Positions 54,545-64,000 of a DNA stretch of 64,000 nucleotides are shown one piece after another (the first letter of the stretch is position 1; the number at the start of each line of letters is the position of its first letter). The notes beneath the pieces are model-generated. The model ran no database searches. It saw only the letters and a program-made list of their open reading frames with translations, and had not been told where the DNA came from. The position numbers were made by a program, and so were the translations under genes. Source of the stretch: an uncultured Verrucomicrobiota bacterium (GTDB lineage: Bacteria; Verrucomicrobiota; Kiritimatiellia; CAJWTS01); contig CAJWTS010000005.1 in NCBI GenBank assembly GCA_913047795.1, positions 22,768 to 86,767 of the forward strand. Reading direction: 5' to 3'.

Positions 54545-55483
54545 ATGCGAACCGGTCTCTATCATCACCCGTCGTGCAAGGACCACGACCCCGGTCCGGG
54601 TCATCCCGAATGCCCGGCGCGGTACGACGCGGTGATGGACGCGCTGCAACAGGCGCGTCTCGGCGATAAATTGATCGAGATCAAGGGCCGCGCGGCGGTC
54701 GAAGATGAGCTCGCGCTCTGCCACAGCCGTGAGTACATCGCCACGGCCCGCGCAGACGTTGCAGCGGGTCGATCAACGCTCAGCACCGGTGACACAACCA
54801 TAGGGCATCACTCGATCGATGCCGCATGTCTTGCCACCGGCGGCGTTCTAGCCGCCGTTGACGCCCTGATGCGAGGGGCCGTCGAGAACGCCTTTTGCGT
54901 CGCACGACCGCCGGGCCACCACGCCACACCGGATCGCGGCATGGGATTCTGCCTGTTCAATTCCGTCGCAATCGCGGCGCGATACGCGCAGACCATGTAC
55001 GACGTGAAGCGTGTCCTGATCGCTGACTGGGACGTGCACCACGGGAACGGCACCCAGGATATTTTCTATGCTGATCCCTCCGTGCTCTTCTTCAGCACGC
55101 ACCAATGGCCGTTGTACCCGGGCACGGGTGCCGCATCCGAAACCGGCAGCGGTGAGGGCAAGGGCTACACGATCAACTGCCCGCTGCCGGCCGGGTCCGG
55201 CCGCGATGAGATTTTTGACGCATTTGATCGGAATCTCGCGCCGGCCGTCGCAGCCTTCAAGCCCGACCTCATTCTGATCTCGGCCGGGTTTGATTCGCGC
55301 GCTGGCGACCCGCTCGGTGCCTTCCAATTGCGGGACGGTGATTTCTTCGAACTAACAACCCGCCTGCGCAATTGGTCGGATCAAACGGCCGCGGGCCGCG
55401 TCCTGTCCGTGCTTGAGGGCGGGTACAATCTGGAGGGCCTCGGTGCAGCCAGTGCCGCGCACGTGCGGGCCCTGCTGGACTAA
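54545..55483 (+). CDS. Histone deacetylase superfamily protein (acetylpolyamine amidohydrolase/HDAC-like)
   Basis: A 312-aa zinc-dependent deacetylase. All family motifs are seen: HPECPARYDAVMDAL, the His pair in RPPGHHATPDRGMGFCLFN, zinc ligands in DWDVHHGNGTQDIFY and ISAGFDSRAGDPLG, and the transition-state Tyr in LEGGYN. Bacterial members remove acetyl groups from polyamines or proteins, e.g. reversing acetyl-CoA synthetase acetylation (AcuC type). No acetyltransferase or acs gene is adjacent, so the substrate is open. Confidence 0.92.
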   Translation: MRTGLYHHPSCKDHDPGPGHPECPARYDAVMDALQQARLGDKLIEIKGRAAVEDELALCHSREYIATARADVAAGRSTLSTGDTTIGHHSIDAACLATGGVLAAVDALMRGAVENAFCVARPPGHHATPDRGMGFCLFNSVAIAARYAQTMYDVKRVLIADWDVHHGNGTQDIFYADPSVLFFSTHQWPLYPGTGAASETGSGEGKGYTINCPLPAGSGRDEIFDAFDRNLAPAVAAFKPDLILISAGFDSRAGDPLGAFQLRDGDFFELTTRLRNWSDQTAAGRVLSVLEGGYNLEGLGAASAAHVRALLD

Positions 55484-55568
55484 CCCGCCGAGCACCGCAA
55501 TGGCAGCACTCGTCTCGCTCTCGCGACGACAACTCGTGCACGGTCCGGGCTGACGTTCGACGCGGGAC

Positions 55569-56459
55569 CTATTGCTGGCGGACACGGTATTTCTTCGCGC
55601 GCAGCAGTTCGATAATGCCGTCGTCGCCCACGATGTGGCCCGCACCGACGACGACAAAATACGTTCCCCCCGCCTTGAGGTACCCTTCGACCTTCTTGAC
55701 CATCAGGATGTTGCGGTCGGTCAACATCGCCTTGTAGATCGGTTCAAAGCGTGGCTCTTCCTTCAACTGGGCTACCATGATCTTCTGTAGCCCCGGCCCG
55801 TCGCCGGCGGACCACGCTTTCAACATCGCACGTAACTGCGCGGCGGCGGCATCGGTCTGCGACAGGGCCTGTTCCAGGAAGGCTTCCTGGGCCCCGGGAT
55901 CCATTTCGCTGAAGACGGCGACCTGCGACTCCACGGTTTCCAGCGCGAGCACCGTCTTGTCATCGGAACGATTAGCGAAGTGCATGTCGATCCCGAACAT
56001 CGGATTGAACCCCTGCCTGCCCAGTTCGTGAAAGGTGACGGTCACGGCGACAAACCAGGGTCGCGTGCGTCGCAGAAAAGCGATCCCCAATTGGTTCGAC
56101 GCGGCATACGCAGTCAGTGCCGCGTAAAGGTCCGGGCTGACGTGCTTGTCCAGTGAATCGCCGGCCGGGTACATCGCTGCATCCAGCATCTTCTGGCTGG
56201 ACTCCATCTGCGTTCGAATATCGAGCGGGATCTCAAAGACGACGTTCTCGCAGGCGGCAAAAGCGTTGTTGATCGTATCGCTCAAGGGATAGAAGTTCTT
56301 TTCGGCAACGTGCACCGAGCCGAGAAGGTAGACCTCGGCCGATTTCGTCTCAACCTTCCACATGAAGGTCTTCGCAACGGCCGGCTGGCCGAGTGCGAAG
56401 TTCGTCGCTACGCATGCAGCGATAAGCCTCGCGACATGCCCGCGTCGGCCGGAACTCAT
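55569..56459 (-). CDS. TraB/GumN family protein, exported
   Basis: A 296-aa protein with a signal peptide (about 1-29). Landmarks of the TraB/GumN (Tiki-like) fold are [16 protein letters not shown] near the start, [10 protein letters not shown], and [18 protein letters not shown] at the end; the two Gly-x-x-His elements would form a metal site of a putative metalloprotease. Last gene of the yebC-ruv-clpX-like operon; its ATG overlaps the AAA ATPase stop by 4 bases. Substrate unknown. Confidence 0.87.
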   Translation of the reverse strand: MSSGRRGHVARLIAACVATNFALGQPAVAKTFMWKVETKSAEVYLLGSVHVAEKNFYPLSDTINNAFAACENVVFEIPLDIRTQMESSQKMLDAAMYPAGDSLDKHVSPDLYAALTAYAASNQLGIAFLRRTRPWFVAVTVTFHELGRQGFNPMFGIDMHFANRSDDKTVLALETVESQVAVFSEMDPGAQEAFLEQALSQTDAAAAQLRAMLKAWSAGDGPGLQKIMVAQLKEEPRFEPIYKAMLTDRNILMVKKVEGYLKAGGTYFVVVGAGHIVGDDGIIELLRAKKYRVRQQ

Positions 56460-58042
56460 GATCCGCCGGCCCGGTCCTCGAAGCTCTGCACAACCCAGCG
56501 CGACAGCTCTTTGTCCGGCGCAAGAATAGCCGCCTTTGTAATCGTAAAGGTTTTACGCCCCGTATTACGCGCGATCAACTTGAGGCCGTGTTGATAGTCG
56601 CGAAATTTCGATTCACATATTTCGCGAATCGAACGCCCCGCCTCCTCGCTGGCCGCGATCAACGTGTCCACCGCTTTGTCGTTGAACTTCAACACGAGGT
56701 CATGCTCCGCCTTAAAGTAAGCCACGTAACGATCGACCTCGGCCCGACGAACATCCAGCTCGGTTACCTCTCTCGACTCCATCACGCCGACCAATGCAGC
56801 GGCCGGGTCGTGGATCATGTCGGGCGTGACGTCGAAATGCTGGATCGCCGTGGACGGTAGCGCGAACTTGTACTCGCGAAATACGCCTTCCAGCACGGTC
56901 ATCAGGCCGCGCGCACCGGTCTGTTCTGCTTCGGCGCGGGTAGCGATCTCCTTCACCGCATCGGGACCGATGGCGAACTCAATCCCATACCCGGCGAAGT
57001 CGCGACGATACTGATTCAAAATGCTGTCTTCCGACACGAGCAAAATCTCCTCGAGGTCGTCCGCGACAAGTGGATCACAGACAACGCGCACCGGTTGGCG
57101 CCCGATGAATTCCGGCTCGAAGCCGTAATCGATGAAATCGCGGGTCTGGACCATTCTGAGTAACGCGCTGGATTCCCGGTCCGCGGGATGCTCCCGTGTG
57201 AACCCGATGCGCGTCTTGCCCACACGCCGTTTGATGATTTCATCCAGCTTATCAAAAGCGCCACTGACGATGAAAAGGATGTGTCGTGTATTAAGCGTAC
57301 CGCGATTTCGCCCGCCGCGCTGCATGTCCATGATGGCCTCGACCTGGCTGACGAGATCGGTCTGGCTGTGCAGGCTCACGTCCGTCTCCTCCATGAGCTT
57401 CAACAGGTTGGTCTGTACGCCGCGCCCCGATACATCGCGACCACCGCCCGTGGTTTGCGCGGCGATCTTATCGATCTCATCGATATAGATGATGCCGTAC
57501 TGCGCCAGGTCCGTATTGCCGTCGGCCACCTTGACCAGGTCGCGCACGAGGTCTTCGGTATCGTGTCCGACATATCCCGTTTCCGTAAACTTGGTCGCGT
57601 CGGCCTTGACGAAGGGCACGCCGATCAGCTTAGCGATGCAGCGCATCAGGTAGGTCTTGCCGACCCCGGTCGGGCCGAGCAGGATGATGTTCTGCTTGGC
57701 ATAGTCCTTCTCGCGCAGCGCTTCATCCTCGAGGCACTGGCGCACGTGGTTGTAGTGATCGCAAATCGCGACCGAGAGCACCTTCTTGGCCTCGCTCTGC
57801 CGGATCACGAATCGATCCAGATACTCGCTTACATCGCGCGGCTTGAGTTCGAATTCGCGAATGCGCCGCAGCGGATCGTCTTCATCCTCCACCGCGGGAG
57901 GAGCATCCACCGGGGCCTCGGGATCGACCTCCTGCCCCGTTGGCTGGTTGATCATGATCGACAGGTTCGGATTGCCCAGCATCTGCTGCATCTGCTTCTG
58001 CAACTCTTCAAATGGATTGTTCGGTTCGTCTTCTTTGCTCAC
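56456..58042 (-). CDS. ClpX-like AAA+ unfoldase lacking the zinc-binding domain
   Basis: A 528-aa AAA+ protein. ClpX hallmarks: [19 protein letters not shown], Walker [16 protein letters not shown], pore loop [11 protein letters not shown], Walker [12 protein letters not shown], and [14 protein letters not shown], which contains the IGF tripeptide used to dock on ClpP. The N-terminal C4 zinc domain of normal ClpX is missing, replaced by about 60 acidic, Gln/Pro-rich residues, and the C-terminus is extended by roughly 100 residues. It may handle a special set of substrates with ClpP. It overlaps ruvB by 4 bases. Confidence 0.85.
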   Translation of the reverse strand: MSKEDEPNNPFEELQKQMQQMLGNPNLSIMINQPTGQEVDPEAPVDAPPAVEDEDDPLRRIREFELKPRDVSEYLDRFVIRQSEAKKVLSVAICDHYNHVRQCLEDEALREKDYAKQNIILLGPTGVGKTYLMRCIAKLIGVPFVKADATKFTETGYVGHDTEDLVRDLVKVADGNTDLAQYGIIYIDEIDKIAAQTTGGGRDVSGRGVQTNLLKLMEETDVSLHSQTDLVSQVEAIMDMQRGGRNRGTLNTRHILFIVSGAFDKLDEIIKRRVGKTRIGFTREHPADRESSALLRMVQTRDFIDYGFEPEFIGRQPVRVVCDPLVADDLEEILLVSEDSILNQYRRDFAGYGIEFAIGPDAVKEIATRAEAEQTGARGLMTVLEGVFREYKFALPSTAIQHFDVTPDMIHDPAAALVGVMESREVTELDVRRAEVDRYVAYFKAEHDLVLKFNDKAVDTLIAASEEAGRSIREICESKFRDYQHGLKLIARNTGRKTFTITKAAILAPDKELSRWVVQSFEDRAGGS

Positions 58043-59070
58043 GGGTTCTCCTCCTGAAACAGCTCTTCCTGTCCGCCGGCGGGCTTCATGCCCAGTTTCG
58101 TATACCCGCGGTCGGTCAATACGCGTCCCTGCGGGGTTCGCTTCACAAATCCTTCTTGAATCAGAAACGGTTCGTGGACCTCCTCGATTGTCCCGGCTTC
58201 TTCACCAACGGCCACGGCAATCGAACTGACCCCTACGGGTCCGCCCGAAAAGCGGTTGGCAATTGTGTCCAGGATGCGCTTATCCATCTCGTCAAGGCCA
58301 TCGGCGTCAATCTCCAGCATCGCGACCGCCTTTTCGGCAATGGGGCCCGTGATCCGGTTGTCCGCCTTCACCTGCGCGTAATCGCGTACCCATCGCAACA
58401 GGTTATTGCAGATTCGAGGTGTTCCGCGCGATCGACGACCGATCTCGCGCGCGCCTTTTTCATCAATCTCGACCTTCAAGATGCCGGCCGAACGCGTAAC
58501 GATCTGCTGCAGCTCGGCGATGTCATAGTAGTCGAGTCGATTGCTCAGTCCGAACCGTGAACGCAGCGGGGCTGCGATCAGCCCGCTGCGGGTCGTCGCG
58601 CCGATCAACGTGAAGCGTGGCAGGGTCAACCGCACGGAACGTGCCTGGGCCCCCTGGTCGATCATGATATCGATGACAAAATCTTCCATGGCTGAATAGA
58701 GATACTCTTCGACGGTCTTCTGCAGCCGGTGAATTTCATCAATGAAAAGAATGTCGCCGCGCTCCAGCCCGGTCAGCAGCCCGGCCAGGTCCGCCGCCTT
58801 ATCGATGACGGGCCCCGATGTCGCACGTACATTGACGCCCATTGCGGCACCGAGCAGATAGGCCAGCGTCGTCTTGCCCAGTCCCGGCGGACCCGATAGC
58901 AACATGTGATCGAGCACATCTTCACGTCCCTGCGCAGCTTGTACCGACAGCTGCAGGCGCTCGCGAACCTTGGCCTGACCGATGAAGTCGTCGAAGCGCC
59001 CCGGCCGCAGACTCAAGTCAAAGTCGGCGTCCGGCGTATTCAACGTCTCATTGGTGAATTTTTCGGTCAT
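58039..59070 (-). CDS. ruvB: Holliday junction branch migration DNA helicase RuvB
   Basis: A 343-aa AAA+ motor that drives Holliday junction migration with RuvA. It begins with [19 protein letters not shown], has Walker [16 protein letters not shown], Walker [11 protein letters not shown], the sensor [18 protein letters not shown], and the winged-helix domain with [17 protein letters not shown]. Usual length and complete. A gap of 99 bases separates it from ruvA, larger than elsewhere in this operon. Confidence 0.97.
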   Translation of the reverse strand: MTEKFTNETLNTPDADFDLSLRPGRFDDFIGQAKVRERLQLSVQAAQGREDVLDHMLLSGPPGLGKTTLAYLLGAAMGVNVRATSGPVIDKAADLAGLLTGLERGDILFIDEIHRLQKTVEEYLYSAMEDFVIDIMIDQGAQARSVRLTLPRFTLIGATTRSGLIAAPLRSRFGLSNRLDYYDIAELQQIVTRSAGILKVEIDEKGAREIGRRSRGTPRICNNLLRWVRDYAQVKADNRITGPIAEKAVAMLEIDADGLDEMDKRILDTIANRFSGGPVGVSSIAVAVGEEAGTIEEVHEPFLIQEGFVKRTPQGRVLTDRGYTKLGMKPAGGQEELFQEENP

Positions 59071-59169
59071 GATCGAATCTTACGCGGGGTCCATGGGCCG
59101 TGGTGTCAGAATGCAGTATAGCGGCAAGTCCCTGAGATGACACCTAAAGAGCGGCAGGTCCGCGAATGG

Positions 59170-59751
59170 CTACTTTGCCAGGGCGCGCCGGATCACGTCC
59201 TCGACATCCGCGTCGGCGTCCGCCGCCGCCAGTACGCCGCGGACCATGCGTTCCGCATCGGCCGAGCGGTGCCCCAGGGCAACCAGCGCGAGTATCGAGT
59301 CGCGCGCCAGGACGTCGCCCACAGGTGCCTGGCCCCCGTCCAGTTCATCGGTGCCGATTTTGTCGCGTAGCTCCACGATGATTCGTTCGGCGGTCTTTTT
59401 TCCAATGCCCGAGATCGAGCCGACTCGGCCCGTGTCCCCGGCAGCCACCGCGGAGCGGAGTTCGTCGACCCGCATGCCGCTCAGGGCACTCAGGGCAAGC
59501 TTGGGACCGATTCCGCTGATGCCGCGCAGGAGCACAAACATCTGTCGCTCCGCCGCGGAGACGAATCCGAACAAGACGTGCTGATCCTCCCGAACATGAT
59601 CGACCGTCAGCAGCCGGCAGGTCTGGCCAACAGCCGGAACCCCGTCATAGCTACTGAGCGGGATCAGCAGCTCGTAGCCGATGCCGGCTACATCGATCAC
59701 GACGCGTGTGGGATGGCGTTCGGCAATGATTCCCTCGACATAGGTGATCAT
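59170..59751 (-). CDS. ruvA: Holliday junction branch migration complex subunit RuvA
   Basis: A 193-aa DNA-junction-binding protein. Domain I (MITYVEGIIAERHPTRVVID), two helix-hairpin-helix motifs (LRGISGIGPKLALSALSG and GRVGSISGIGKKTAERIIVE) and a C-terminal three-helix domain that contacts RuvB are all in place after a short acidic linker. Two bases separate it from ruvC. Confidence 0.96.
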   Translation of the reverse strand: MITYVEGIIAERHPTRVVIDVAGIGYELLIPLSSYDGVPAVGQTCRLLTVDHVREDQHVLFGFVSAAERQMFVLLRGISGIGPKLALSALSGMRVDELRSAVAAGDTGRVGSISGIGKKTAERIIVELRDKIGTDELDGGQAPVGDVLARDSILALVALGHRSADAERMVRGVLAAADADADVEDVIRRALAK

Positions 59752-59753
59752 GA

Positions 59754-60266
59754 CTAAATCGATTCGGGCGCGAGCGCCGCATAGGTCGAGCGGCAGTTCC
59801 AGTGGCAGATTGCGATTGCGAGCGCGTCACTTTCGTCGTCGGGCGGTTCCTCCTGCAGCCCCAGAATCGACATCACCATGCGCCGGACCTGGTCTTTGCT
59901 TGCCGCACCCGAGCCGACCACGGCCTGTTTGACGCGCCGCGGCGCATATTCGAAAACCGGTAAGTCATTCTGCCGGCAGGCGGCAATCACCACGCCACGG
60001 GCCTCGCCAAGGCGCACCGCCGTCTTGACGTTGCGACAATGAAAAATGCCCTCGACCGCGCTGATGTCCGGCGACAGGCGTGCGATCACATCCAGGATAC
60101 CGGTTTGCAACCGCAGCAGGGCGTCGGACACGTTAACCGTCTGCGCGCTCCGGATGCGCGCATGCTCCACGGCTTTGAGTGACTGCCCGCTCGCCTCGAT
60201 GACGGCCACGCCGGACGATCGCAACGAGGTGTCGACGCCCAGGATCCGTATGGTCGCGCTACTCAT
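59754..60266 (-). CDS. ruvC: Crossover junction endodeoxyribonuclease RuvC
   Basis: A 170-aa resolvase of the RNase H fold. Acidic active-site residues are visible: Asp in ILGVDTSLRSSG, Glu in ISAVEGIFH, and the Asp pair in DDESDALAIAICH. It cuts Holliday junctions after RuvAB migration. ATG overlaps the yebC stop by 4 bases. Confidence 0.95.
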   Translation of the reverse strand: MSSATIRILGVDTSLRSSGVAVIEASGQSLKAVEHARIRSAQTVNVSDALLRLQTGILDVIARLSPDISAVEGIFHCRNVKTAVRLGEARGVVIAACRQNDLPVFEYAPRRVKQAVVGSGAASKDQVRRMVMSILGLQEEPPDDESDALAIAICHWNCRSTYAALAPESI

Positions 60267-61018
60267 CCAGCTTCCAGCTGCGCGAGCACGGCGTCATCGA
60301 CCTCGATGTTGGAATAGACGTTCTGAACATCTTCGTTGTCTTCGAGGGCTTCAATGAAACGAAAGACCCGGCGCGCGACGGCCGCGTCTGCGATGGGTAC
60401 CTGCAGCTCGGAAATCATGGAAACTTCGGCGTTCTGCATGGCGATTCCGGCCTGTTCAAGGGCTTGGCAAACCGGCGTGAACTGGGTGGGGTCGCATAAA
60501 ATCTCGAACTGCTCGTCCTCCCGCTGTAGATCCTCCGCACCGGCATCCAGTACAACGGCCATCAGGTCGTCCTCTTCCACCGTCGCCGCATCCACCAGGA
60601 TCTTCCCCTTGCGTTGAAACGCACGCGAAACGGCGCCCTGCTGTGCAAAGCTCGAACCGTGCTTGGTAAAGATATGCCGAATTTCGGCCGAGGCGCGATT
60701 CTTGTTGTCGGTCAAGACCTTGATGACCAGCCCGACGCCCGCTTCGGCATACCCTTCGTAGACGACCTCGTCGAGCTGGCCGCCCTCCAGCTCACCCGTC
60801 CCCTTTTTGATCGCGCGCTCGATGTTGTCCATCGGCATGTTCGCCGCGCGCGCGTTCTGCACGATCGTTCGGAGCGTCGAATTGGCATCCGCATCACCCC
60901 CGCCACTGCGCGCGGCGATCAGGAGTTCCTTGCTGAACTTGCTGAAAAGCTTACCGCGCTTTGCGTCCGCCGCGCCTTTCTTATGCTGAATCGTCTTCCA
61001 CTTGCTATGTCCGCTCAT
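60263..61018 (-). CDS. yebC: YebC/PmpR family protein (translation-linked factor)
   Basis: A 251-aa member of the YebC/PmpR/TACO1 family, starting with the standard MSGHSKWKTIQHKKGAADAK. Other markers: RAANMPMDNIERAIKKGTG and YEGYAEAGVGLVIKVLTDN. Long annotated as a transcription regulator; recent work on the family supports a role in translation at proline stretches. It heads the ruvCAB run, a very common arrangement, and follows the EF-G gene by 11 bases. Confidence 0.96.
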   Translation of the reverse strand: MSGHSKWKTIQHKKGAADAKRGKLFSKFSKELLIAARSGGGDADANSTLRTIVQNARAANMPMDNIERAIKKGTGELEGGQLDEVVYEGYAEAGVGLVIKVLTDNKNRASAEIRHIFTKHGSSFAQQGAVSRAFQRKGKILVDAATVEEDDLMAVVLDAGAEDLQREDEQFEILCDPTQFTPVCQALEQAGIAMQNAEVSMISELQVPIADAAVARRVFRFIEALEDNEDVQNVYSNIEVDDAVLAQLEAG

Positions 61019-61029
61019 CTAACTCTCCA

Positions 61030-62637
61030 TCAATCTTCGTCTTCGACGACTTCGGCCGTCTCCGCGATCTTCTGCGTGATGTTTTCCGGAACCGGCTGGT
61101 AGCGACTGAACTCCATCGTAAAGGATCCCTGTCCGCCCGTCATGCTGCGCAACTCGGCCGCATAGCGAAACAGTTCCGACATCGGGACCTCGGCATTGAC
61201 GATCTGCGCGCCGTCTTCCAGGCCCATTCCAACGATATGCCCGCGCTTGTGGTTCAGGTCGCCGTTGATGTCCCCCATAAACTCATCGGGCACGGTCACG
61301 TGCACGGTCATGACCGGCTCCAGCAGGATCGGCTTCGCATTGGACATGGCGTCGCGTAGCGCGCGGGCGCCGGCGATCTTGAACGCGATCTCGGATGAAT
61401 CGACCGCATGATGCGATCCGTCGTAAACGGTAATCTTAACATCCATCACCGGGTAACCCGCGATGGATCCACGCTGCAGGCCTTCATTTAACCCCTTCTG
61501 CACGGCCGGCAGGAAATTGCCCGGGATGACGCCCCCCACCACCGCGTTGATAAACCAATCTTCGTCCTCCGCCGCCTTGGGTTCAACATGTAAATACACT
61601 TCACCATACTGGCCGCGGCCACCCGATTGTTTCTTGTGGCGGTAACGCCCGCTGCCCTTGGTTGTTACGGTCTCGCGGTACGGAACCTTAGGGGTGTGCA
61701 GTTCAACCGCAACGTTGCTGCGATTCTTCATACGCTCAACCGCGATCTCCAGGTGAACGTCGCCCATGCCGGCGAGCAACAGCTGCTTCGTCTCGGCATT
61801 GCGATCCACCCGGATCGTCGGATCCTCTTCCGCAATACGCGCAAGGGCTGTGCCGATTTTGTCTTCATCGCCCTTGGACTTCGCGCTCACCGCAAACGAG
61901 ATGACCGGCGACGGGAATTCGATGGGTGCAAACAATGTTTTCTGGCCGCGGCCACATAGGCTGTCGTTCACATGCGTGTGCTTGAGCTTGGGGATCGCGA
62001 CAATGTCGCCGGCCATTGCCGCCTCAACGGACTCCTGTTTATTGCCATTGATGATCTGGCAGGCGCCAACTTTCTCTTTCTCGCCACGCGCGGAATTATG
62101 AATTTCGCTATCCGATTTGAGTGTGCCGCCAAAGACGCGAACGAACGTCAGCTGTCCGAGGTACGGATCGCTGACTGATCGCCAGACCTGTCCGCTGAAT
62201 GGCTGACCGGCATCGGTGTCCACCGCGTTTCCTTCGGCATCTACATGCGTGACATCGGCCGGAGACGGAAAGAGGCGCGCCACGCCGTCCAACAATTCCG
62301 TAATGCCCGGGGCGTTAGGTGCCGCGCAGGCGAAAACCGGAACAAGACTGCCGTCCGCAACCGCGTGCCGGAGGCCATCTGCAATTTCTTCGGTGGATAA
62401 TACTTCACCGCCAAGATATTTCTCGATCAGCGTATCGTCGGTTTCGGCCGCCAGTTCCACCAGATTGCCCTTGATCGCGGTAGCCGCATCCGACACGTCG
62501 TCCGGCATGTCCGTCACGGCGAGCACATCCACGATCTCGCCGGACGCCGTGAGCAATACCACCGCAACGCACTTGTTGCCCCAGATAGACTGTATTTTCG
62601 CGAGCGTACCCGCGAAATCCGCGTTCTCCTTGTCAAG
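61030..62637 (-). pseudogene. fusA: Elongation factor G, 5'-truncated (535 C-terminal residues)
   Basis: The visible part begins in the G4 region (DKENADF, after which LAKIQSIWGNKCVAVVL follows). It contains domain II (VFGGTLKSDSEIHN), domain III (EDPTIRVDRNAETKQLLLAG), domain IV (QYGEVYLHVEPKAAEDE, GYPVMDVKITVYDGSHHAVD) and domain V to the normal end. The P-loop, both switches and the NK of NKxD are missing; instead the frame runs into an unrelated membrane-protein segment at 62638. It therefore cannot act as a translational GTPase as it stands. The intact downstream spacing to yebC suggests the gene was normal here, and the break may be an assembly artefact. Confidence 0.85.
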
Positions 62638-63026
62638 GCCAGTCACCACGATACCGCCTATCCCTCTCGATCTCAGAAAAGAGATCACCTCTTCCTTGGT
62701 TCTCGCCTGCCACAGGGACTCACATCTCATCTGCTCGTAGTGATAATCTTCCCAGTAGTATGTTAGACCAACATAGACGGCGGCCTGTTGTCCTGGCTCC
62801 GAATGGAAGTGCAGCAACACCTGATGGTCCACTGCAAGGCGCTCCCGCATACGGACTGCTGCATCAAACATAGCTCTTGTCTGGAAGCTATTGAGACTGG
62901 TAGTGTCTCCGAGGATCAACCAACGGGGTATTCCCCACTTGGTCGATTCAAAGCCCATATTGGCGTACAGCAGGCCGCCCACAAAAACACAGGTCTGCAA
63001 CACTAGAAGGACGCTAGAGACAATCC
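62638..63026 (-). other. Fragment of a membrane protein fused in frame to truncated EF-G
   Basis: This 389-base segment continues the EF-G frame upstream but encodes something else: a hydrophobic helix (SSVLLVLQTCVFVGGLLYA), then a soluble piece with RWLILGDTTSLNSFQTRAMF and EEVISFLRSRGIGGIVV. It resembles the C-terminal end of polytopic glycosyltransferases (PMT/ArnT type) by eye. Base composition is clearly less GC-rich than on either side. Neither a start nor the rest of this protein is present. Confidence 0.6.
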
Positions 63027-63033
63027 GACGAGG

Positions 63034-63720
63034 CTGGCGCAGACGCCGCAGGCGTTCCGCCGAGAGGTGCTCGCTGAAGCGATTCGATTCGGCCGGCGGG
63101 GTGTGGAGGCGACCGACGAAGCGGTGCTGGCCGAGCGGGCGGGGCACAGGGTCGCCATCGTCGAGGGTGACCCGCGGAACATCAAGATCACGACGAAGCG
63201 CGATCTGTCGATAGCCAGACGGCTCCTGGAGGAGACGACGATGACGGGGCGCATCGGGTTCGGGTATGACGTGCATCGGCTCGTTCAGGGGCGACCGCTC
63301 GTGCTGGGTGGCATCCGGATTCCGTATGATCGCGGGCTGGCCGGACACTCGGATGCCGACGCCGTCTGTCACGCTGTGGCCGATGCCATTCTCGGGGCGG
63401 CGGCATTCGGCGATATCGGGCGGCACTTTCCGGACACCGACCCACGCTGGGAGGGGGCCTCGAGCATCGAGTTGTTGCGGGCGGTAGTGGACCTTGTCCG
63501 CTCCCGCGGGTTCGAAGTGGTTAACCTGGACGTGGTCGTGGTGGCCGAGCATCCTAAGATTGGTCCTCATGCGGACCGCATGCGCGAGGCCGTGGCCTCG
63601 GCCGTCGGCATCGAACCGCAGGCTGTCAGCATCAAGGGAAAGACCAACGAGGGGATGGATGCGACCGGTCGCGGGGAGGCGATCGCGACGCATGCGGTGG
63701 CGATGGTGAGGATGCTCTGA
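63034..63720 (+). CDS. ispDF: Bifunctional IspD-IspF, 5'-truncated
   Basis: Non-mevalonate isoprenoid synthesis. The first part is the C-terminal end of IspD (LAQTPQAFRREVLAEAI, FEATDEAVLAE-type region, DPRNIKITTKRDLSIARRLL). Without a stop it continues into a complete IspF of 159 residues from MTGRIGFGYDVHRL at 63241. Metal ligands Asp and His are in GYDVHRL and another His in GHSDADAV; KGKTNEGMDATGRGE closes the active site. The IspD catalytic part is missing at the junction near 63030. IspDF fusions occur in several phyla. G-rich codon use on this strand differs from the rest of the window. Confidence 0.85.
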   Translation: MAQTPQAFRREVLAEAIRFGRRGVEATDEAVLAERAGHRVAIVEGDPRNIKITTKRDLSIARRLLEETTMTGRIGFGYDVHRLVQGRPLVLGGIRIPYDRGLAGHSDADAVCHAVADAILGAAAFGDIGRHFPDTDPRWEGASSIELLRAVVDLVRSRGFEVVNLDVVVVAEHPKIGPHADRMREAVASAVGIEPQAVSIKGKTNEGMDATGRGEAIATHAVAMVRML

Positions 63721-63897
63721 TGCTCGGAGATGTCAGGAGTCGGAAGTCAGAAGAAGTCCACCGGGCCCCGCCGTCCATCAGCCAATCCAATGGTTTCGGA
63801 TCCGAACTGAAGACGCGTGGGAGAGGATGAGGACTTCCAGTAGTTGCGACAGCCTCCAGCTTGAACCTGCCCCCTGTCTGCCGGGAGCGAGCGTTCC

Positions 63898-64000
63898 ATG
63901 ATCGTCTACGGCCTCAACCCCGTGCTCGAAGCATTGCGTGCGGGTGGCGTTCGGGCCATTCGTCTCGGCACGGCCTCGTCGTCGAGAACAGCGGAGGTAC
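63898..64000 (+). CDS. rlmB: 23S rRNA 2'-O-methyltransferase RlmB/TrmH-like, 5' end only
   Basis: ATG 63898 starts MIVYGLNPVLEALRAGGVRA, the typical opening of the SpoU/TrmH family substrate-binding domain of RlmB. Only 34 codons are in the window. The 177 bases between ispDF and this start contain no gene but show imperfect short repeats (AGGAGTCGGAAGTCAG). Call rests on this short N-terminus. Confidence 0.6.
   Translation, partial: MIVYGLNPVLEALRAGGVRAIRLGTASSSRTAEV

Noticed and set aside
61030..63693. One 887-codon open frame covering EF-G and everything up to the right end
   Set aside because: Only 61030-62637 encodes EF-G. The middle is a foreign membrane fragment and the first 220 codons are the antisense of ispDF.
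1..64000. CRISPR arrays, insertion sequences, tRNA or rRNA genes
   Set aside because: No regularly spaced short repeats, no transposase motifs and no cloverleaf or T-loop consensus were recognised by eye; a tRNA scan would be needed to be certain.

Overview
The window is a GC-rich, gene-dense bacterial segment of about 60% GC by eye. Much of it is on the minus strand, in operons with 4-bp start/stop overlaps. A giant modular secreted protease ending in a W-[ST]-G-D-V type bacterial repeat, many orphan secreted scaffold proteins and a CmuA-like corrinoid fusion suggest the PVC superphylum, perhaps Kiritimatiellota/Lentisphaerota. This is an inference from protein style; no rRNA gene is present.

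Layout. 1-9938 (minus): one open frame for a giant extracellular protein with two S8 subtilase domains that lie in near-identical 2.46-kb direct repeats; the 3' end is off the window. 10330-13370 (minus): TAXI-type TRAP transporter. 13655-17220 (minus): M42 aminopeptidase, HtpG and a small protein. 17414-20329 (plus): leuC, leuD and an isocitrate-lyase/PEP-mutase family enzyme, ending at a strong hairpin. 20400-25608: secreted His-rich protein, GT87-like membrane glycosyltransferase, GHMP sugar kinase, orphan pseudopilin and a Ser/Thr kinase. 25775-31855 (plus): DeoR regulator followed by a one-carbon operon. It encodes a methyltransferase-corrinoid fusion with CmuA-like architecture, a reductive activator, a homocysteine S-methyltransferase and two unknown small proteins. 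The genes together suggest transfer of a methyl group from an unknown donor to the corrinoid, then to a methyl acceptor such as homocysteine, with the activator rescuing oxidised cobalt.

31904-41911 (minus): two envelope proteins of unknown function, then a deoxyribose/pentose set (ALDH-like protein lacking its catalytic half, full ALDH, DeoC, RpiB). 40614-42837 holds three damaged genes: a tyrosine-kinase remnant, a PP2C remnant and a frameshifted lepB. 42907-44760 (plus): membrane protein, mutarotase-like protein, FxsA. 44933-53133 (minus): six tightly packed genes (GND-repeat protein, HEAT, BolA, HtrA-like protease, large secreted protein, FG-GAP protein). 53210-55483 (plus): Nudix, SRAP and HDAC-like enzymes. 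55569-61018 (minus): yebC-ruvC-ruvA-ruvB-clpX-like-TraB.

The last 1.4 kb is suspicious. EF-G is cut at 62637 and joined in frame to part of an unrelated membrane protein, which abuts a 5'-truncated ispDF and the start of rlmB on the other strand. A contig join or rearrangement should be assumed until excluded. Function calls rest on motifs and family resemblance read by eye; no database search was run.
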